A stretch of 48,408 nt of DNA, from the NCBI GenBank assembly GCA_902727985.1, contig CACVAY010000012.1, positions 1-48,408 of the forward strand, in the 5' to 3' direction. A program made the position numbers and the translations under genes. This DNA comes from an uncultured Thiotrichaceae bacterium (GTDB lineage: Bacteria > Pseudomonadota > Gammaproteobacteria > Thiotrichales > Thiotrichaceae). Of this stretch, positions 14,964-24,854 are shown in pieces (position 1 is the first letter of the stretch; the number at the start of each line of letters is the position of its first letter). Under the pieces are notes generated by a model. That model saw nothing but the letters and a program-made list of their open reading frames with translations, was not told where the DNA came from and did no database searches.

Positions 14964-16676
14964 ATGCAAATGCTAAAAAGGACGGGCTTAAGTTTGATCA
15001 TCGCCCTCTCATTAGTCGCTTGTAGCTCGGATAAAAACGACGAGACAATAGGCGCGAAGGATTCCTCCCCGACTTCTGCAAAACAAAATGTTGTTTTTCA
15101 AGAATTACTGTCCCACGTCCCCGCGAACACAGCGTACCTGGTCGCAAACGATAAACGTGTACCTGAGAATGTCATGAAGGTGCATGTTGACCGTATGAAA
15201 ACTTTTTTTACCTCACTTGAGGGGATGCTGAATAGCAAAACTGAAAATGGTGTAGAAAAAGAGCCCCAAGAAAAGTTTGCGTTGGCATTATTCGATGCGC
15301 TTGGCAAAGATATTTCGGTTGAAACCTGGAAGAAAAATGGCTTGGTTGCAAATGCACATTCCGTCATTTACGGGCTGGATTTAAAGCCAGTTGCACGGAT
15401 GGAAATCGCAAGCAAAGATGCATTCAAAGCGATGATTGCTAAAGCTGAAACAGATTCAGGTCACAAGGTGACGTGGGAGAGCTGTGCAGGTGTTGATTGT
15501 TTGCAAGTTGGTGAAGAAGCGCAAAAAGTCGTTTTCGCAATCACTGATACGCAATTAATAGTAACGTATCACGATGGCACAAATGTTGAAGCATTGTTTA
15601 ATCACATTGCTGGCAAAGCGAAGCCTGAAGCAGCATACAAAGTAGCTGATTGGAAAGGTTTTGTAGAGAAGAATAACTACAGTGGCTACGGTGCTGGTTT
15701 TGTGAAGATGGCGGATATGCTAAACCAGGTTGAAATATTTGCTAAAGCAGAAGCTAAGAAAACAGGGGGCGATTCTTTCGATGAAGCAGCATTTACCAAC
15801 TGTTTTGGTGTCGCCAAGAAACATGCCGAGTATGCTCAGGAATTGGTGTTTGGCACTAAAACCATGGATGAGAAGCGTATTGATTATGAAATACTCTTAA
15901 AAACCACGCCTGAAGTTAGTGCTGTTTTGAAAGGTTTGCCAAATAATTTGCAAGGTTTCAAATCCACTGCGGATCCTATTTTCAACTTTGGTTTAAATGT
16001 TAATTTTGCGAATATGCGTGATGCCTTGTCTCAATATATTAATTTTATTGCGACAACGGGTGAGGAGCAAAAGTGTGCTTCGATTAACCCTGATGAGCTA
16101 CGTAAGTCTATTGGCGGTTTATCCATGGCAATGGCAATGGGCTTAGGTCAATTCAAGGCCTTCTCTATAGCTATTGATAATGTTGAAATGGATGAATCAA
16201 CGAGTCAGCCTAAGAAAGTAGAGGCATTTGCAACGGTGATGGCGGATGACCCAATGGCTTTATTGCAGATGCTAGCAATGGTAAACCCTATTTTCGCAAC
16301 ATTAGAAGTGCCTGCTGATGGTTCGGTTGTTCCATTACCTGAAGGTTTGTTGCCACCGAATCCTGTTGTTCCAACTTTGTCATTGTCACGTAAAGATCAA
16401 TCATTGAATATCCTAGTGGGTAATGATAAGCCGGCCTTGCAAGATGTTGAGCTAGCTACGTCAACTTTCTTATGGGGTAAAATGGACAATAAGCGTTACT
16501 ACGGTCTTCTAGGTGGGGTGATGGGGAATATACCTCAAGGTGCTCAGGCTGCTGATGCTGAAACACAGGAGGCACTCAAGTTCATGCAATCCATGGGCGA
16601 TATTACTGGAAAATCTAGCTATCAGATGGGTGCTGATGATCGCGGCTTGTTAATTAATTATCAAATTAATTACTAA
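14964..16676 (+). CDS. Large lipoprotein of unknown function (570 residues)
   Basis: A lipoprotein signal (MQMLKRTGLSLIIALSLVAC, lipidation at Cys20) is followed by a Ser/Asp-rich linker and a long alpha/beta region. Sequences include LLSHVPANTAYLVANDKRV (about 48-66), a paired-cysteine segment SCAGVDCLQVG, and TNCFGVAKK plus KCASINPDEL, giving four further cysteines that could form disulfides. The opening phrase about an object spending time at PANTxY resembles DUF3352-like proteins, but I cannot confirm that. Lipidation puts it in the inner or outer membrane facing the periplasm. It is transcribed alone and ends in a clear terminator (16691-16716). Confidence 0.75.
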   Translation: MQMLKRTGLSLIIALSLVACSSDKNDETIGAKDSSPTSAKQNVVFQELLSHVPANTAYLVANDKRVPENVMKVHVDRMKTFFTSLEGMLNSKTENGVEKEPQEKFALALFDALGKDISVETWKKNGLVANAHSVIYGLDLKPVARMEIASKDAFKAMIAKAETDSGHKVTWESCAGVDCLQVGEEAQKVVFAITDTQLIVTYHDGTNVEALFNHIAGKAKPEAAYKVADWKGFVEKNNYSGYGAGFVKMADMLNQVEIFAKAEAKKTGGDSFDEAAFTNCFGVAKKHAEYAQELVFGTKTMDEKRIDYEILLKTTPEVSAVLKGLPNNLQGFKSTADPIFNFGLNVNFANMRDALSQYINFIATTGEEQKCASINPDELRKSIGGLSMAMAMGLGQFKAFSIAIDNVEMDESTSQPKKVEAFATVMADDPMALLQMLAMVNPIFATLEVPADGSVVPLPEGLLPPNPVVPTLSLSRKDQSLNILVGNDKPALQDVELATSTFLWGKMDNKRYYGLLGGVMGNIPQGAQAADAETQEALKFMQSMGDITGKSSYQMGADDRGLLINYQINY

Positions 16677-16690
16677 GTTCTAAAACGAAA

Positions 16691-16716
16691 CTGCCATCTC
16701 TTCAGATGGTGGTTTT
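16691..16716 (+). terminator. Rho-independent terminator after the 570-residue lipoprotein
   Basis: The stem CTGCCATCT / AGATGGTGG (nine pairs, two of them G-U) closes a four-base loop CTTC and runs straight into TTTT. It begins 15 bases after the stop codon. Confidence 0.8.
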
Positions 16717-16828
16717 GCAAGCCTCATATTTCATTATGCGATGAGCTTATTGAATGAAAGTATAGACTTCCTCTTTTTTTAGCCTACATCTTTACTGTGT
16801 TGGCTAGCTGTATATTAAAAGAATATTC

Positions 16829-16860
16829 TCCTAAGAGTATTCTGAGGGATACTCTTAGGA
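16829..16860 (-). terminator. Terminator-like 12-bp perfect hairpin after the cytochrome c-DUF302 gene
   Basis: TCCTAAGAGTAT (16829-16840) pairs perfectly with ATACTCTTAGGA (16849-16860) around eight bases. It lies nine bases after the stop of the minus-strand cytochrome gene. On that strand it is followed by GAATATTCTTTTAATA, so the T-rich tract is offset by a few bases. Termination or 3' end stabilisation is likely. Confidence 0.7.
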
Positions 16861-16869
16861 ACTTAAGTT

Positions 16870-18042
16870 TTAGAAGTCGCCAGTTGCGCCTGCAACCATG
16901 ATTTCTAGTAACGCAGAGTTTACACGAATCGCTGTATCAACCACTTTAGTGTCTAGAAGTTCGCTGTTGATTAACATATCGAGGTTAAGCATCATTAACC
17001 AAGTCTTATTGTCTTTGTCTTCGACAACAGAGATGCGGCAAGGCATGTAGCTTGCAAAGATTGGGTTATTGATAATCATCTCACGTGCATCCATAGGATC
17101 ACAGAATTGCATGATTGACAGGAAAGGGGTCTCTACGCCACGCGCTTCAAGTTCTTTAGAAACATGCTGTTGACCAACCACTTTGAAGTTGATTTCAGTC
17201 GCTTTAGATAGCATGGCCTGAATCGCATCTTCCGGCGTTACACCTTCTTCGAGCTGCATTTGTGCAACAGTCTGAGTGATATCTTGCACTTGTAGTCCGG
17301 GGTTCTTCTTTACAGGAGCTTTTGCAGGCGCGCTGTTTGCTGAAGCTGCCGCTATGACTGGTGCTGGTGCTGCTGGAACCGCTCTCTTTGCTACAACATC
17401 AGGTACTTTAATTTTAGTTGCACCAGTTGTATCAAATTTCTTGTTATCCAGAGTTGCAATGTAAGCTGTTATATTCGTGAGATCTTTGTCAGTCAGGTCA
17501 TCGAATGTTTCGTCTTCAATGTCATTATCATGATGTCTGAGTTTACTCTGGAACATTTTGAATGACTGGAATAGATATTCGTGATGCTGTCCTGCTAGAG
17601 GTGGAGCTCCTTTTTTAGGTTTACCAAATCCATCTCTACCATGGCACGATTTACAGTCACCTTTAAAAGTATCTTTACCTTCTTCTGGGTCGCCCGTTGG
17701 TTGAATGATATCAAATGCAGGGTCTTTTTTTATTTCAATGGCGGATAGATAAGCTGATACATCCTCAATATCTTTGTCAGATATGGTGTCTAGAGCTGCC
17801 GTTTTCATCATCATGTAGTTTTGACGCTTGCCGCTTCGATAATCCTCTAGTGCTTTAATGAGGTATTCTTTAGGAAGGCCCGCAAGACGCGGTGAGAGTT
17901 TTCCTGATGCGCCTTGACCATGGGTACCATGACACAATGCACAATTTTTATTGAGTGATTTACCATTTGCAAGGTCTGCGGCCTGGGATATGCCCGGTAG
18001 CATTATAAAGGGCAATAAGAGCGTTATGAGTGATTTTTTCAT
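16870..18042 (-). CDS. Exported diheme cytochrome c fused to a DUF302 domain
   Basis: The protein has 390 residues and begins with a signal peptide (MKKSLITLLLPFIMLPGISQA). Two class I cytochrome c domains follow, with heme sites CALCH (34-38) and CKSCH (130-134). Each is followed by G-rich PRLAG/PPLAG and Met-bearing segments (MMMK at 77-80) suited to axial ligation. An Ala/Pro/Lys-rich linker (216-250) joins a DUF302 domain (about 262-390) containing Cys314 (MQFCDP), Cys335 (MPCRISVVED) and the end GATGDF. This DUF302 half parallels the one in the 6683-7516 protein. The protein should act in the periplasm; electron transfer to or from the DUF302 domain is inferred from the fusion. GAGGAGG directly precedes the ATG, so translation should be strong. 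An FNR-like box lies 132 bases upstream. Confidence 0.9.
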   Translation of the reverse strand: MKKSLITLLLPFIMLPGISQAADLANGKSLNKNCALCHGTHGQGASGKLSPRLAGLPKEYLIKALEDYRSGKRQNYMMMKTAALDTISDKDIEDVSAYLSAIEIKKDPAFDIIQPTGDPEEGKDTFKGDCKSCHGRDGFGKPKKGAPPLAGQHHEYLFQSFKMFQSKLRHHDNDIEDETFDDLTDKDLTNITAYIATLDNKKFDTTGATKIKVPDVVAKRAVPAAPAPVIAAASANSAPAKAPVKKNPGLQVQDITQTVAQMQLEEGVTPEDAIQAMLSKATEINFKVVGQQHVSKELEARGVETPFLSIMQFCDPMDAREMIINNPIFASYMPCRISVVEDKDNKTWLMMLNLDMLINSELLDTKVVDTAIRVNSALLEIMVAGATGDF

Positions 18043-18347
18043 GTATCCTCCTCAGGAAAGAATTATTGTATTAAATTTGGTTTTCTAAATAGGCTAGTAA
18101 TGCATCCCAAGCATAGCCTATGATGATTAGGGTGGAAAATATCAGGTTCAATCGTAAGATGACTTGATCTGTGTTGATTTATCTCAAGCTATTTTGATTA
18201 TTTATGTGTTTCATAAATAAATCATGTGAAAATTAAAAATAATGTATTCGTTATGCGTGATTTTTTGGCAATCGACAGTTGTCTACTTATAGCACCCCAA
18301 TCTGTGTTCGATGGCTATCAGCATTGTTGCGATGGAATAATCACTTT
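18043..18347. other. Divergent intergenic region between cytochrome c-DUF302 and TrmH-family genes (305 bp)
   Basis: The region is AT-rich with an FNR/ANR-like box (18174-18187). It should hold the promoters of both genes. No small gene or RNA is supported. Confidence 0.4.
18174..18187. promoter_or_regulatory. FNR/ANR-like box
   Basis: TTGATttatCTCAA matches the FNR consensus TTGAT-N4-ATCAA at nine of ten positions. It sits between the cytochrome c-DUF302 gene and the TrmH-family gene, in a place that could serve either. Oxygen- or redox-dependent control would suit the cytochrome gene. One near-match in AT-rich DNA can also arise by chance. Confidence 0.35.
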
Positions 18348-18881
18348 ATGGTAAGTAAAAACCAACAACTAGAACACCATATGCATCAAGAAAATGAGGA
18401 TAAATTTCCGCTTACTTTTCTTGCCCACAATATCGATGTTACCAGAAATATTGGTGGATTATTCCGTATTGCGGACGCTTTGGGTGTCGAGAAAATTTAT
18501 CTAACGGGAAGTTCCTTCACCCCAGAAAACCCAAAGGTTAAGAAATCTTCTCGTTCAACCATCAAGTATGTTTCATTTGAGTATGCCGAAGGCCCGCTCC
18601 CAATCATTGCCCACTTGCAAAAAGAAGGCTACACCATCGTAAGTCTTGAAATTACGAGTAAAAGTATCCCACTCAGTGCATTGTGTTTAGATAAGGCTGA
18701 AAACGTTTGTTTGATCCTCGGTTCAGAAAATGAAGGGGTGTCACAAGTTTTGTTAGATGCCTCTGATATCACTGTGCATATTCCAATGTCTGGCGTTAAC
18801 TCATCCATGAATGTTGTTACCGCTTGTGCTATCGCTAGTTATGAAATCACTAAACAGCTTGAAGTTGGTCGCAACGCTTAA
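18348..18881 (+). CDS. TrmH/SpoU-family RNA 2'-O-ribose methyltransferase
   Basis: The three SpoU motifs are present: motif 1 AHNIDVTRNIGGLFRIADAL, motif 2 CLILGSENEGVSQ, and motif 3 IPMSGVNSSMNVVTACAIAS. The fold is the SPOUT knot that binds SAM. Conserved Asn and Arg in motif 1 and Glu in motif 2 support an active enzyme. The RNA target (tRNA or rRNA) cannot be told from this. I chose the ATG at 18348 (177 residues); an internal ATG at 18381 just before the first conserved block is an alternative, and an upstream TTG at 18279 is unlikely. It is transcribed alone. Confidence 0.85.
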   Translation: MVSKNQQLEHHMHQENEDKFPLTFLAHNIDVTRNIGGLFRIADALGVEKIYLTGSSFTPENPKVKKSSRSTIKYVSFEYAEGPLPIIAHLQKEGYTIVSLEITSKSIPLSALCLDKAENVCLILGSENEGVSQVLLDASDITVHIPMSGVNSSMNVVTACAIASYEITKQLEVGRNA

Positions 18882-19079
18882 CTTCTCTATCTTCGCAACA
18901 TCTATTTTTTTGAGAGCATCCGTCTGGAGGAAGATGTTTGTTTAGTTTTGCTTGGATTGGATTGATCGACTGGTTTTATTACGTGGATTTAGATTCCTTA
19001 AGAACTAGTCGCTGAAAGGTCTCGAATAGATTATTATTGCGATTTAGAATTTTCGATTCAATATTGGATTTGTCCCTCT

Positions 19080-22000
19080 ATGTTAATCCTTCTCGGCAGC
19101 GATGCACTCTCTTCATTTCGCAAACAAAAATTACTTCATTCACTGAAGGAACTTGCTCCCTCCATTACAGATGTAACGGCGTCATATCAGCATTTCGTTA
19201 ACGTTACGGCTGATCTGGATGACAAGGAGCAACAAGCCTTAGAACAACTGCTTGATTATGGTGAACATAAGGGCGTGGATATTGGAGATGGGCTGCTACT
19301 TGTCGTGACGCCACGACCAGGTACTATTTCTCCTTGGTCGAGTAAAGCGACCGATATCATTCACAATGCAGGATTACTAAAAATTGAACGGGCAGAGCGT
19401 GGAGTAGCCTTCAGTATTCATAGTGATAGTTCGCTAACAGCTGAACAGCGTGCAAGTGTAGCGCCGTTACTACATGATCGCATGATGGAGGTCGTCTGGA
19501 ATAACTTGAATGATGTAGAAGCATTGTTTGCCGAAACATCAGCAGCACCCCTAAACCGTATTGATACTGATAATGACCCTGTTGCTGCTTTGCAACAGGC
19601 AAATGTCTCACTAGGCTTGGCATTATCGGAAGATGAGATTGAGTATTTGGTCGAAAGCTACCAGCAGCTGGGGCGTCATCCGACTGATGTTGAGCTGATG
19701 ATGTTTGCACAAGCTAATTCCGAGCATTGTCGTCATAAAATTTTTAATGCTGATTGGGTGATTGATGGTGAAGCAAAAGAAAAAACACTATTTGGAATGA
19801 TTCGAAATACATTTCATCATTCGCCTGATGGAATTTTATCCGCTTACAGTGATAATTCCGCTGTTATGGCTGGGTCTGATAGCACGTTATTCCGTCCAGA
19901 TAATGCAACGGGAGAATATGCAACGAAGGCTGAACCTGTGCATATTTTGATGAAAGTGGAGACGCATAATCATCCAACTGCTATTTCGCCTTTCCCTGGT
20001 GCAGCAACGGGGTCGGGGGGGGAAATTCGTGATGAAGGCGCAACAGGGAATGGTTCGAAACCTAAAGCTGGATTAAGTGGCTTCTCTGTTTCAAATTTGA
20101 ATATCCCTGGTTATGGCATGCCGTGGGAAAATGATTACGGTAAACCTGATCGTATCGTAACAGCTAGAGAGATTATGCTGGATGGGCCGATTGGCTCTGC
20201 GGCATTCAATAATGAATTTGGCCGTCCTAATATTTGCGGTTACTTTCGTACCTATGAGGCTGAAGTACCGGGGCCTAGTGGCACCGAACTTCGTGGTTAT
20301 CATAAGCCGATTATGCTCGCAGGTGGTGTAGGCAATATTCGTGAAGGGAATGTGCAGAAACAGGATATTCCTCCTGGTACTCCGATTATTGTTTTAGGCG
20401 GTCCAGCCATGTTAATTGGTTTGGGTGGAGGTGCAGCCTCTTCCATGACTAGCGGAAGTAGTTGTGAAAATCTTGATTTTGCTTCGGTACAGCGTGGAAA
20501 TCCAGAGATGGAACGACGTTGTCAGGAGGTGATCGATCGTTGTGTGGCGATGGGCGATGAAAGTCCTATCTTGTCTATTCACGATATTGGCGCTGGTGGC
20601 TTATCAAATGCAGTGCCTGAAATCATTAATGATGCAGGTCGCGGTGGTCGTATTCAATTACGCAATGTCCCGAATGATGAGCCGGGTATGTCACCCATGG
20701 AGATTTGGTGTAACGAAGCGCAAGAGCGTTATGTGTTAGCTATTGATCATGAGCGCCTAGAGCAATTTGAAGCATTGTGCGAGCGTGAACGTGCTATTTA
20801 TGCCGTGTTAGGTGAGGCCACAGAAGAACAAGAACTGATTGTGTCAGATAGCATCTTTGACAATGATCCCGTGAATTTGCCGATGGAAGTGTTGTTCGGT
20901 AAGCCTCCTAAAATGACGCGTGATGTTCATCATCGTCCATTCCAAAAGCCAGAAGTGGAGCTTGAAGACATTGAACTCGCGGATGCCATTGAGCGAGTGT
21001 TACGCCTACCTGCGGTTGCATCAAAATCTTTCTTAATCACCATTGGTGATCGTACGGTAACGGGTATGGTCACGCGTGATCAGATGGTTGGTCCGTGGCA
21101 AGTGCCGGTAGCTGATGTGGCAGTAACCTGTGCTGATTATCAGGGGTATGTTGGTGAGGCCATGTCGGTTGGTGAACGTACCCCGTTAGCATTGGTGAAT
21201 GCCCCTGCATCGGGTCGTATGGCGATTGGTGAGGCATTAACCAATATTGCAGCCGCATCAATTAATGATCTCTCAGATATGGTTTTGTCGGCAAACTGGA
21301 TGGCCGCAGCCGGTCATGATGGTGAAGATGCCTTGCTCTTTGAAACGGTAAAAGCCGTTGGCGAAGAAATGTGTCCAGAGTTGGGTATTGCGATTCCGGT
21401 TGGTAAGGATTCTTTGTCGATGAAGACCGTTTGGGATCATCAAGGCAAACACCGAGAAATGACGGCGCCCTTATCATTAATCATCTCTGCATTTGCGAGA
21501 GTGCATGATGTTCGCAGCACATTGACGCCTCAATTGATTACTGATCAAGGTGACTCAGATTTAATTCTGATTGATCTTGGAAAAGGCATGAACCGCCTAG
21601 CGGCTTCTGCACTGACTCAGGTGTATTCTCAGGTCGGTCATCATTGCCCTGATATCAAGGATGTTCACTTGCTGAAATCATTCTTTAAGGCTATTCAGGC
21701 TCTGAAGAAAGATAATTTATTGATGGCATACCACGATCGTTCAGATGGTGGTTTGATGGCAACGCTCTGTGAAATGGCTTTTGCAGGGCATACTGGCATC
21801 AAAGTTAAGCTGGATGATTTGGGTGAAGAAATCTTTGCTGCTTTATTTAATGAAGAACTGGGAGCAGTGGTACAAGTACATCACAGTGATACAGAAGACG
21901 TATTGTCATTATTACGTGAAGCAGGTTTAGGGCATTACACGCATGTGATTGGTGAGCTATCGAAAGATGACACCATTCAGTTCTCATGGGCTGGTGAAGT

Positions 22001-22967
22001 TGTTTATACAGAGCAACGAAAACAGTTACAGGCTTACTGGAGTGAAACCAGTTATCAGATGCAGGCTTTGCGTGATAATGCGGATTGTGCAGAGCAAGAG
22101 TTCTCTATTGTTGCGGATGCAGAGGATCCAGGTTTACCAGTACGTTTGAGCTTTGACCCAGAGCAAGACGTAACAGCTCCGTATCTGCATTTAGAAAAGC
22201 CGAGAGTGGCGATCTTGCGTGAACAAGGTGTAAACGGTCAGCAAGAAATGGCTGCAGCTTTTGATAGAGCAGGGTTTACCGCAGTCGATGTGCATATGAC
22301 TGATATAATTGGCGGGCAACGCGATCTTCAGGAGTTCTCTGGTCTTGTAGCCTGTGGTGGTTTCTCTTATGGAGATGTATTAGGTGCTGGCGGCGGTTGG
22401 GCAAAATCTATTTTGCTAAATTCACAGGCCAAAGATGCCTTTAGTGATTTCTTTGCAAGAGAAGAGGTTTTTGGTCTAGGTGTTTGTAATGGTTGCCAGA
22501 TGTTCTCTCAGTTGAATGAAATTATTCCGGGAACCGAACATTGGCCACGTTTCCATCGAAATATCTCTGAGCAATTTGAGGCAAGATATGCGGCTGTAGA
22601 AATTGCAGAATCGCCCTCAGTTCTATTGAAAGGTATGGAGGGTTCTCGATTACCTATTGCTGTGGCACATGGTGAAGGTCGAGCTGTCTTCGGTAATGCT
22701 TCAGCAGAGGAGGTAGCTTCATCTGGGTTGGTTAGTTTGCGCTATATTGATAATTACGGGAATGTCACAGAACGTTATCCACAAAATCCGAATGGCTCAC
22801 AAGATGGGATTACGGGTTTAACGACAGCAGATGGTCGTTTCACAGTTATGATGCCGCATCCAGAGCGTTTGTTCCGTAGTGTACAGTACTCGTGGGGTGA
22901 CTCATCATGGGGTGAAGAAGGGCCATGGTTGCGTATGTTTAGAAATGCGCGAGTCTTTGTAGATTAG
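19080..22967 (+). CDS. purL: Phosphoribosylformylglycinamidine synthase, single-chain
   Basis: The protein has 1295 residues, the E. coli length. It converts FGAR and glutamine to FGAM in step four of purine synthesis. Ordered blocks include [15 protein letters not shown] (linker and ATPase core start), [55 protein letters not shown], and [14 protein letters not shown]. The glutaminase domain at the C-terminus carries [12 protein letters not shown] with nucleophile Cys1136 and PHPERLFRS for the His-Glu pair. No fusion or truncation is seen. The ATG is the first in a conserved N-terminal stretch ([19 protein letters not shown]). A weak TTGCGA-N16-CAATAT near 19037 may be the promoter. It is followed by a terminator at 22981. 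Confidence 0.97.
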   Translation: MLILLGSDALSSFRKQKLLHSLKELAPSITDVTASYQHFVNVTADLDDKEQQALEQLLDYGEHKGVDIGDGLLLVVTPRPGTISPWSSKATDIIHNAGLLKIERAERGVAFSIHSDSSLTAEQRASVAPLLHDRMMEVVWNNLNDVEALFAETSAAPLNRIDTDNDPVAALQQANVSLGLALSEDEIEYLVESYQQLGRHPTDVELMMFAQANSEHCRHKIFNADWVIDGEAKEKTLFGMIRNTFHHSPDGILSAYSDNSAVMAGSDSTLFRPDNATGEYATKAEPVHILMKVETHNHPTAISPFPGAATGSGGEIRDEGATGNGSKPKAGLSGFSVSNLNIPGYGMPWENDYGKPDRIVTAREIMLDGPIGSAAFNNEFGRPNICGYFRTYEAEVPGPSGTELRGYHKPIMLAGGVGNIREGNVQKQDIPPGTPIIVLGGPAMLIGLGGGAASSMTSGSSCENLDFASVQRGNPEMERRCQEVIDRCVAMGDESPILSIHDIGAGGLSNAVPEIINDAGRGGRIQLRNVPNDEPGMSPMEIWCNEAQERYVLAIDHERLEQFEALCERERAIYAVLGEATEEQELIVSDSIFDNDPVNLPMEVLFGKPPKMTRDVHHRPFQKPEVELEDIELADAIERVLRLPAVASKSFLITIGDRTVTGMVTRDQMVGPWQVPVADVAVTCADYQGYVGEAMSVGERTPLALVNAPASGRMAIGEALTNIAAASINDLSDMVLSANWMAAAGHDGEDALLFETVKAVGEEMCPELGIAIPVGKDSLSMKTVWDHQGKHREMTAPLSLIISAFARVHDVRSTLTPQLITDQGDSDLILIDLGKGMNRLAASALTQVYSQVGHHCPDIKDVHLLKSFFKAIQALKKDNLLMAYHDRSDGGLMATLCEMAFAGHTGIKVKLDDLGEEIFAALFNEELGAVVQVHHSDTEDVLSLLREAGLGHYTHVIGELSKDDTIQFSWAGEVVYTEQRKQLQAYWSETSYQMQALRDNADCAEQEFSIVADAEDPGLPVRLSFDPEQDVTAPYLHLEKPRVAILREQGVNGQQEMAAAFDRAGFTAVDVHMTDIIGGQRDLQEFSGLVACGGFSYGDVLGAGGGWAKSILLNSQAKDAFSDFFAREEVFGLGVCNGCQMFSQLNEIIPGTEHWPRFHRNISEQFEARYAAVEIAESPSVLLKGMEGSRLPIAVAHGEGRAVFGNASAEEVASSGLVSLRYIDNYGNVTERYPQNPNGSQDGITGLTTADGRFTVMMPHPERLFRSVQYSWGDSSWGEEGPWLRMFRNARVFVD

Positions 22968-22980
22968 TACTTTTATGATA

Positions 22981-23010
22981 AAGCCTTGTTTACAAGTAAC
23001 AGGGCTTTTT
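22981..23010 (+). terminator. Rho-independent terminator after purL
   Basis: AAGCCTTGTT / AACAGGGCTT (ten pairs with one G-U) encloses seven bases and ends in TTTTT within 13 bases of the purL stop. It may also slow transcription coming from the opposite minus-strand fis unit, though the T-run on that side is poor. Confidence 0.85.
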
Positions 23011-23027
23011 AGGATGTGAAAAGCGTT

Positions 23028-23585
23028 TTAGTGCGCTGTGTGTAAAGCTAATTCATCAAGAATCGAGTTAACGAGGGAACGGCCTTGTTCGGCCATTCCT
23101 CGGCAAAGAATATCAGGATCTCGTTCACCATCGACTAAGCGCTTCATGATTCCCCCCATGCGACTCATATCTCCGCCTGCTTGGCTCATTTGCTCGGACA
23201 TATTCGCAAGAATACTGAGTGCTTGAGCGTTGCCGGTTGCCGCGTCATGGATCATTTTAGCCAGTCCTGGTGCTGCCATTGTTGGATCACCCCGTTGTTC
23301 CTCTTTTGGAGGAAGAGTAGCGGGGTTGATGATGCCATCAATGATTGCTTGAACGATTGCCTTATCTTCTTCGTCTAGGCTTAAGAATACTTGTATATTT
23401 CTTTCGCCTGAGATTACTTTCCTAATAGCTTCAACGAGCTGAGTCCATCCATTGTCGGAGCTCAGTTTTAAAACATCGTCAAGTGGCTTAGATAAATCAG
23501 GGTTGTGAATACTATCTACAACGAGATGAATCAAGCTTGCATGAATTTGGATGATTTGTTGTTGGCGATTAGGGAGGTTGTTCAT
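23028..23585 (-). CDS. Conserved-looking hypothetical protein downstream of fis
   Basis: No named family recognised. The start is fixed by position: the ATG is five bases after the fis stop (reading ATGTAATAACGATG), giving 185 residues (MNNLPNRQQQIIQ). A longer frame would run into fis. The protein is soluble, mainly helical and Met-rich toward the middle: FLSLDEEDKAIVQAIIDG, LPPKEEQRGDPTMAAPGLA, ALSILANMSEQMSQAGGDM, and a C-terminal LVDGERDPDILCRGMAEQGR. The tight spacing makes it part of the dusB-fis unit, so it may act in the same growth-phase program; that is inference. The converging purL terminator lies just beyond its end. Confidence 0.7.
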   Translation of the reverse strand: MNNLPNRQQQIIQIHASLIHLVVDSIHNPDLSKPLDDVLKLSSDNGWTQLVEAIRKVISGERNIQVFLSLDEEDKAIVQAIIDGIINPATLPPKEEQRGDPTMAAPGLAKMIHDAATGNAQALSILANMSEQMSQAGGDMSRMGGIMKRLVDGERDPDILCRGMAEQGRSLVNSILDELALHTAH

Positions 23586-23590
23586 CGTTA

Positions 23591-23851
23591 TTACATTAGT
23601 CCGTGACGTTTTAGTTTTGAACGTAATGTAGCACGATTGATGCCTAAACAAATAGCAGCACGCGACTGGTTGCCATGGGTGCGTTCCATCATCACTTCTA
23701 GCAGGGGTTTTTCGACCTGATCAATGATTTGTCGGTAAAGGTTTGTTGCATCTTCATCACCTAAGCTATTCAAATGAGAGCGGGTGATTTCTGTTACGGT
23801 TTCAGATAACGCCGTTGCCTGGCTATCAGAAATTTTTGTGGGTTTGTTCAT
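23591..23851 (-). CDS. fis: Fis, factor for inversion stimulation (nucleoid-associated protein)
   Basis: The protein has 86 residues. The C-terminal helix-turn-helix of Fis is clear: MERTHGNQSRAAICLGINRA, then TLRSKLKRHGLM. The N-terminal arm and dimer helices (LYRQIIDQVEKPLLEVMMER) precede it. Fis bends DNA, stimulates rRNA promoters, and is tied to fast growth. The gene is 17 bases downstream of dusB, the conserved gammaproteobacterial arrangement; in E. coli the dusB-fis promoter responds to growth phase. The reading frame ends five bases before the next ATG. Confidence 0.95.
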   Translation of the reverse strand: MNKPTKISDSQATALSETVTEITRSHLNSLGDEDATNLYRQIIDQVEKPLLEVMMERTHGNQSRAAICLGINRATLRSKLKRHGLM

Positions 23852-23868
23852 TGGGTTGATACCTTTCT

Positions 23869-24843
23869 TTATTGGGGGGATAGCAACACATCTTCCAAAA
23901 GTTGTATTTGCTGTGAAGAAATTTGGGAGACCAACAATGCTTTTTTAGCGTGATTGTTGGAAATATTAAGTTTTTCGAGATACCAGTTGATGTGCTTTCT
24001 AGCAATTCGAGTCCCCGTCTTCTCTCCGAAGAACTCGTGGGTATGTCGTATATGATTCAGGATAGTTTCGATTTTCGTTGCATGTGATATTTCTTGGGGA
24101 GCAGGTGATTTATCGATGTTTGTTGTCAGGTATTGGGTAAATAACCAAGGGGCTCCCTGGGCTGCTCGACCAATCATAGCGGCATCTGCTCCTGAATAAT
24201 TAAGAGCAAAATCAATATCGTGCTTGGTGAGTAAGTCGCCATTTACTATTACAGGGATCGATATGCTTTCTTTAACACGGCGCACGGTCTCTATCTCTGC
24301 ATAGCCTTTGTATGCATCTGCTCTTGTCCTGCCGTGAATCGTCAGTGCGCTTATGTTGTTGTCTTCAGCAATACGAGCGATGTCGAGTGCATTACGATGT
24401 TGACGAGACCAACCAGTGCGCATTTTTAAAGTAACGGGTACGGCAACAGACTGTGTGACGGCTTTAAGAATAGCTTTAACTGCTTCGGGGTCTTGCATCA
24501 AGGCCGAGCCAGCAGACTTTTTACATACCTTTTTAGCAGGACAACCTAGGTTTATGTCTATAATTTGCGCACCTTTCTGAACACTAAAGCTTGCTGCATT
24601 TGCCATTTGCTCCGGGTCAGTACCAGCGATTTGGGTGCAGCGAGGTTCACTCTCGTCTGGTTGTGGTAAGCGAGTTCTGGATTTGGGTGTATCCCATAAG
24701 TTAATGTCCGACGTTAGCATCTCGGAAGTTGCTAAACCTGCACCAAATTCTTTGCATATTTTACGAAATGGCAGGTCGGTAATACCAGCCATAGGAGCTA
24801 GTAGTAATTTGCTTTTGAGTGTGTGTGGCCCTATTTGCAACAT
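23869..24843 (-). CDS. dusB: tRNA-dihydrouridine synthase B
   Basis: The protein has 324 residues. It is a TIM-barrel FMN enzyme that reduces specific uridines in tRNA. Visible marks are LLLAPMAGITDLPFRKICKE near the N-terminus, DINLGCPAKKVCKKSAGSAL with active-site Cys107, PVTLKMRTGW, ALTIHGRTR, VIVNGDL, and MIGRAAQGAPWLF. Position next to fis identifies it as DusB rather than DusA or DusC. Upstream, the zinc-ribbon gene ends 11 bases before the ATG, so the two are cotranscribed. Confidence 0.95.
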   Translation of the reverse strand: MLQIGPHTLKSKLLLAPMAGITDLPFRKICKEFGAGLATSEMLTSDINLWDTPKSRTRLPQPDESEPRCTQIAGTDPEQMANAASFSVQKGAQIIDINLGCPAKKVCKKSAGSALMQDPEAVKAILKAVTQSVAVPVTLKMRTGWSRQHRNALDIARIAEDNNISALTIHGRTRADAYKGYAEIETVRRVKESISIPVIVNGDLLTKHDIDFALNYSGADAAMIGRAAQGAPWLFTQYLTTNIDKSPAPQEISHATKIETILNHIRHTHEFFGEKTGTRIARKHINWYLEKLNISNNHAKKALLVSQISSQQIQLLEDVLLSPQ

Positions 24844-24854
24844 AATAAGTCCAT

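Noticed and set aside
22981-23010. Riboswitch or purine-responsive leader near purL
   Set aside because: The hairpin is downstream of purL and has the form of an ordinary terminator; the purL leader (18882-19079) showed no purine-aptamer-like structure by eye.
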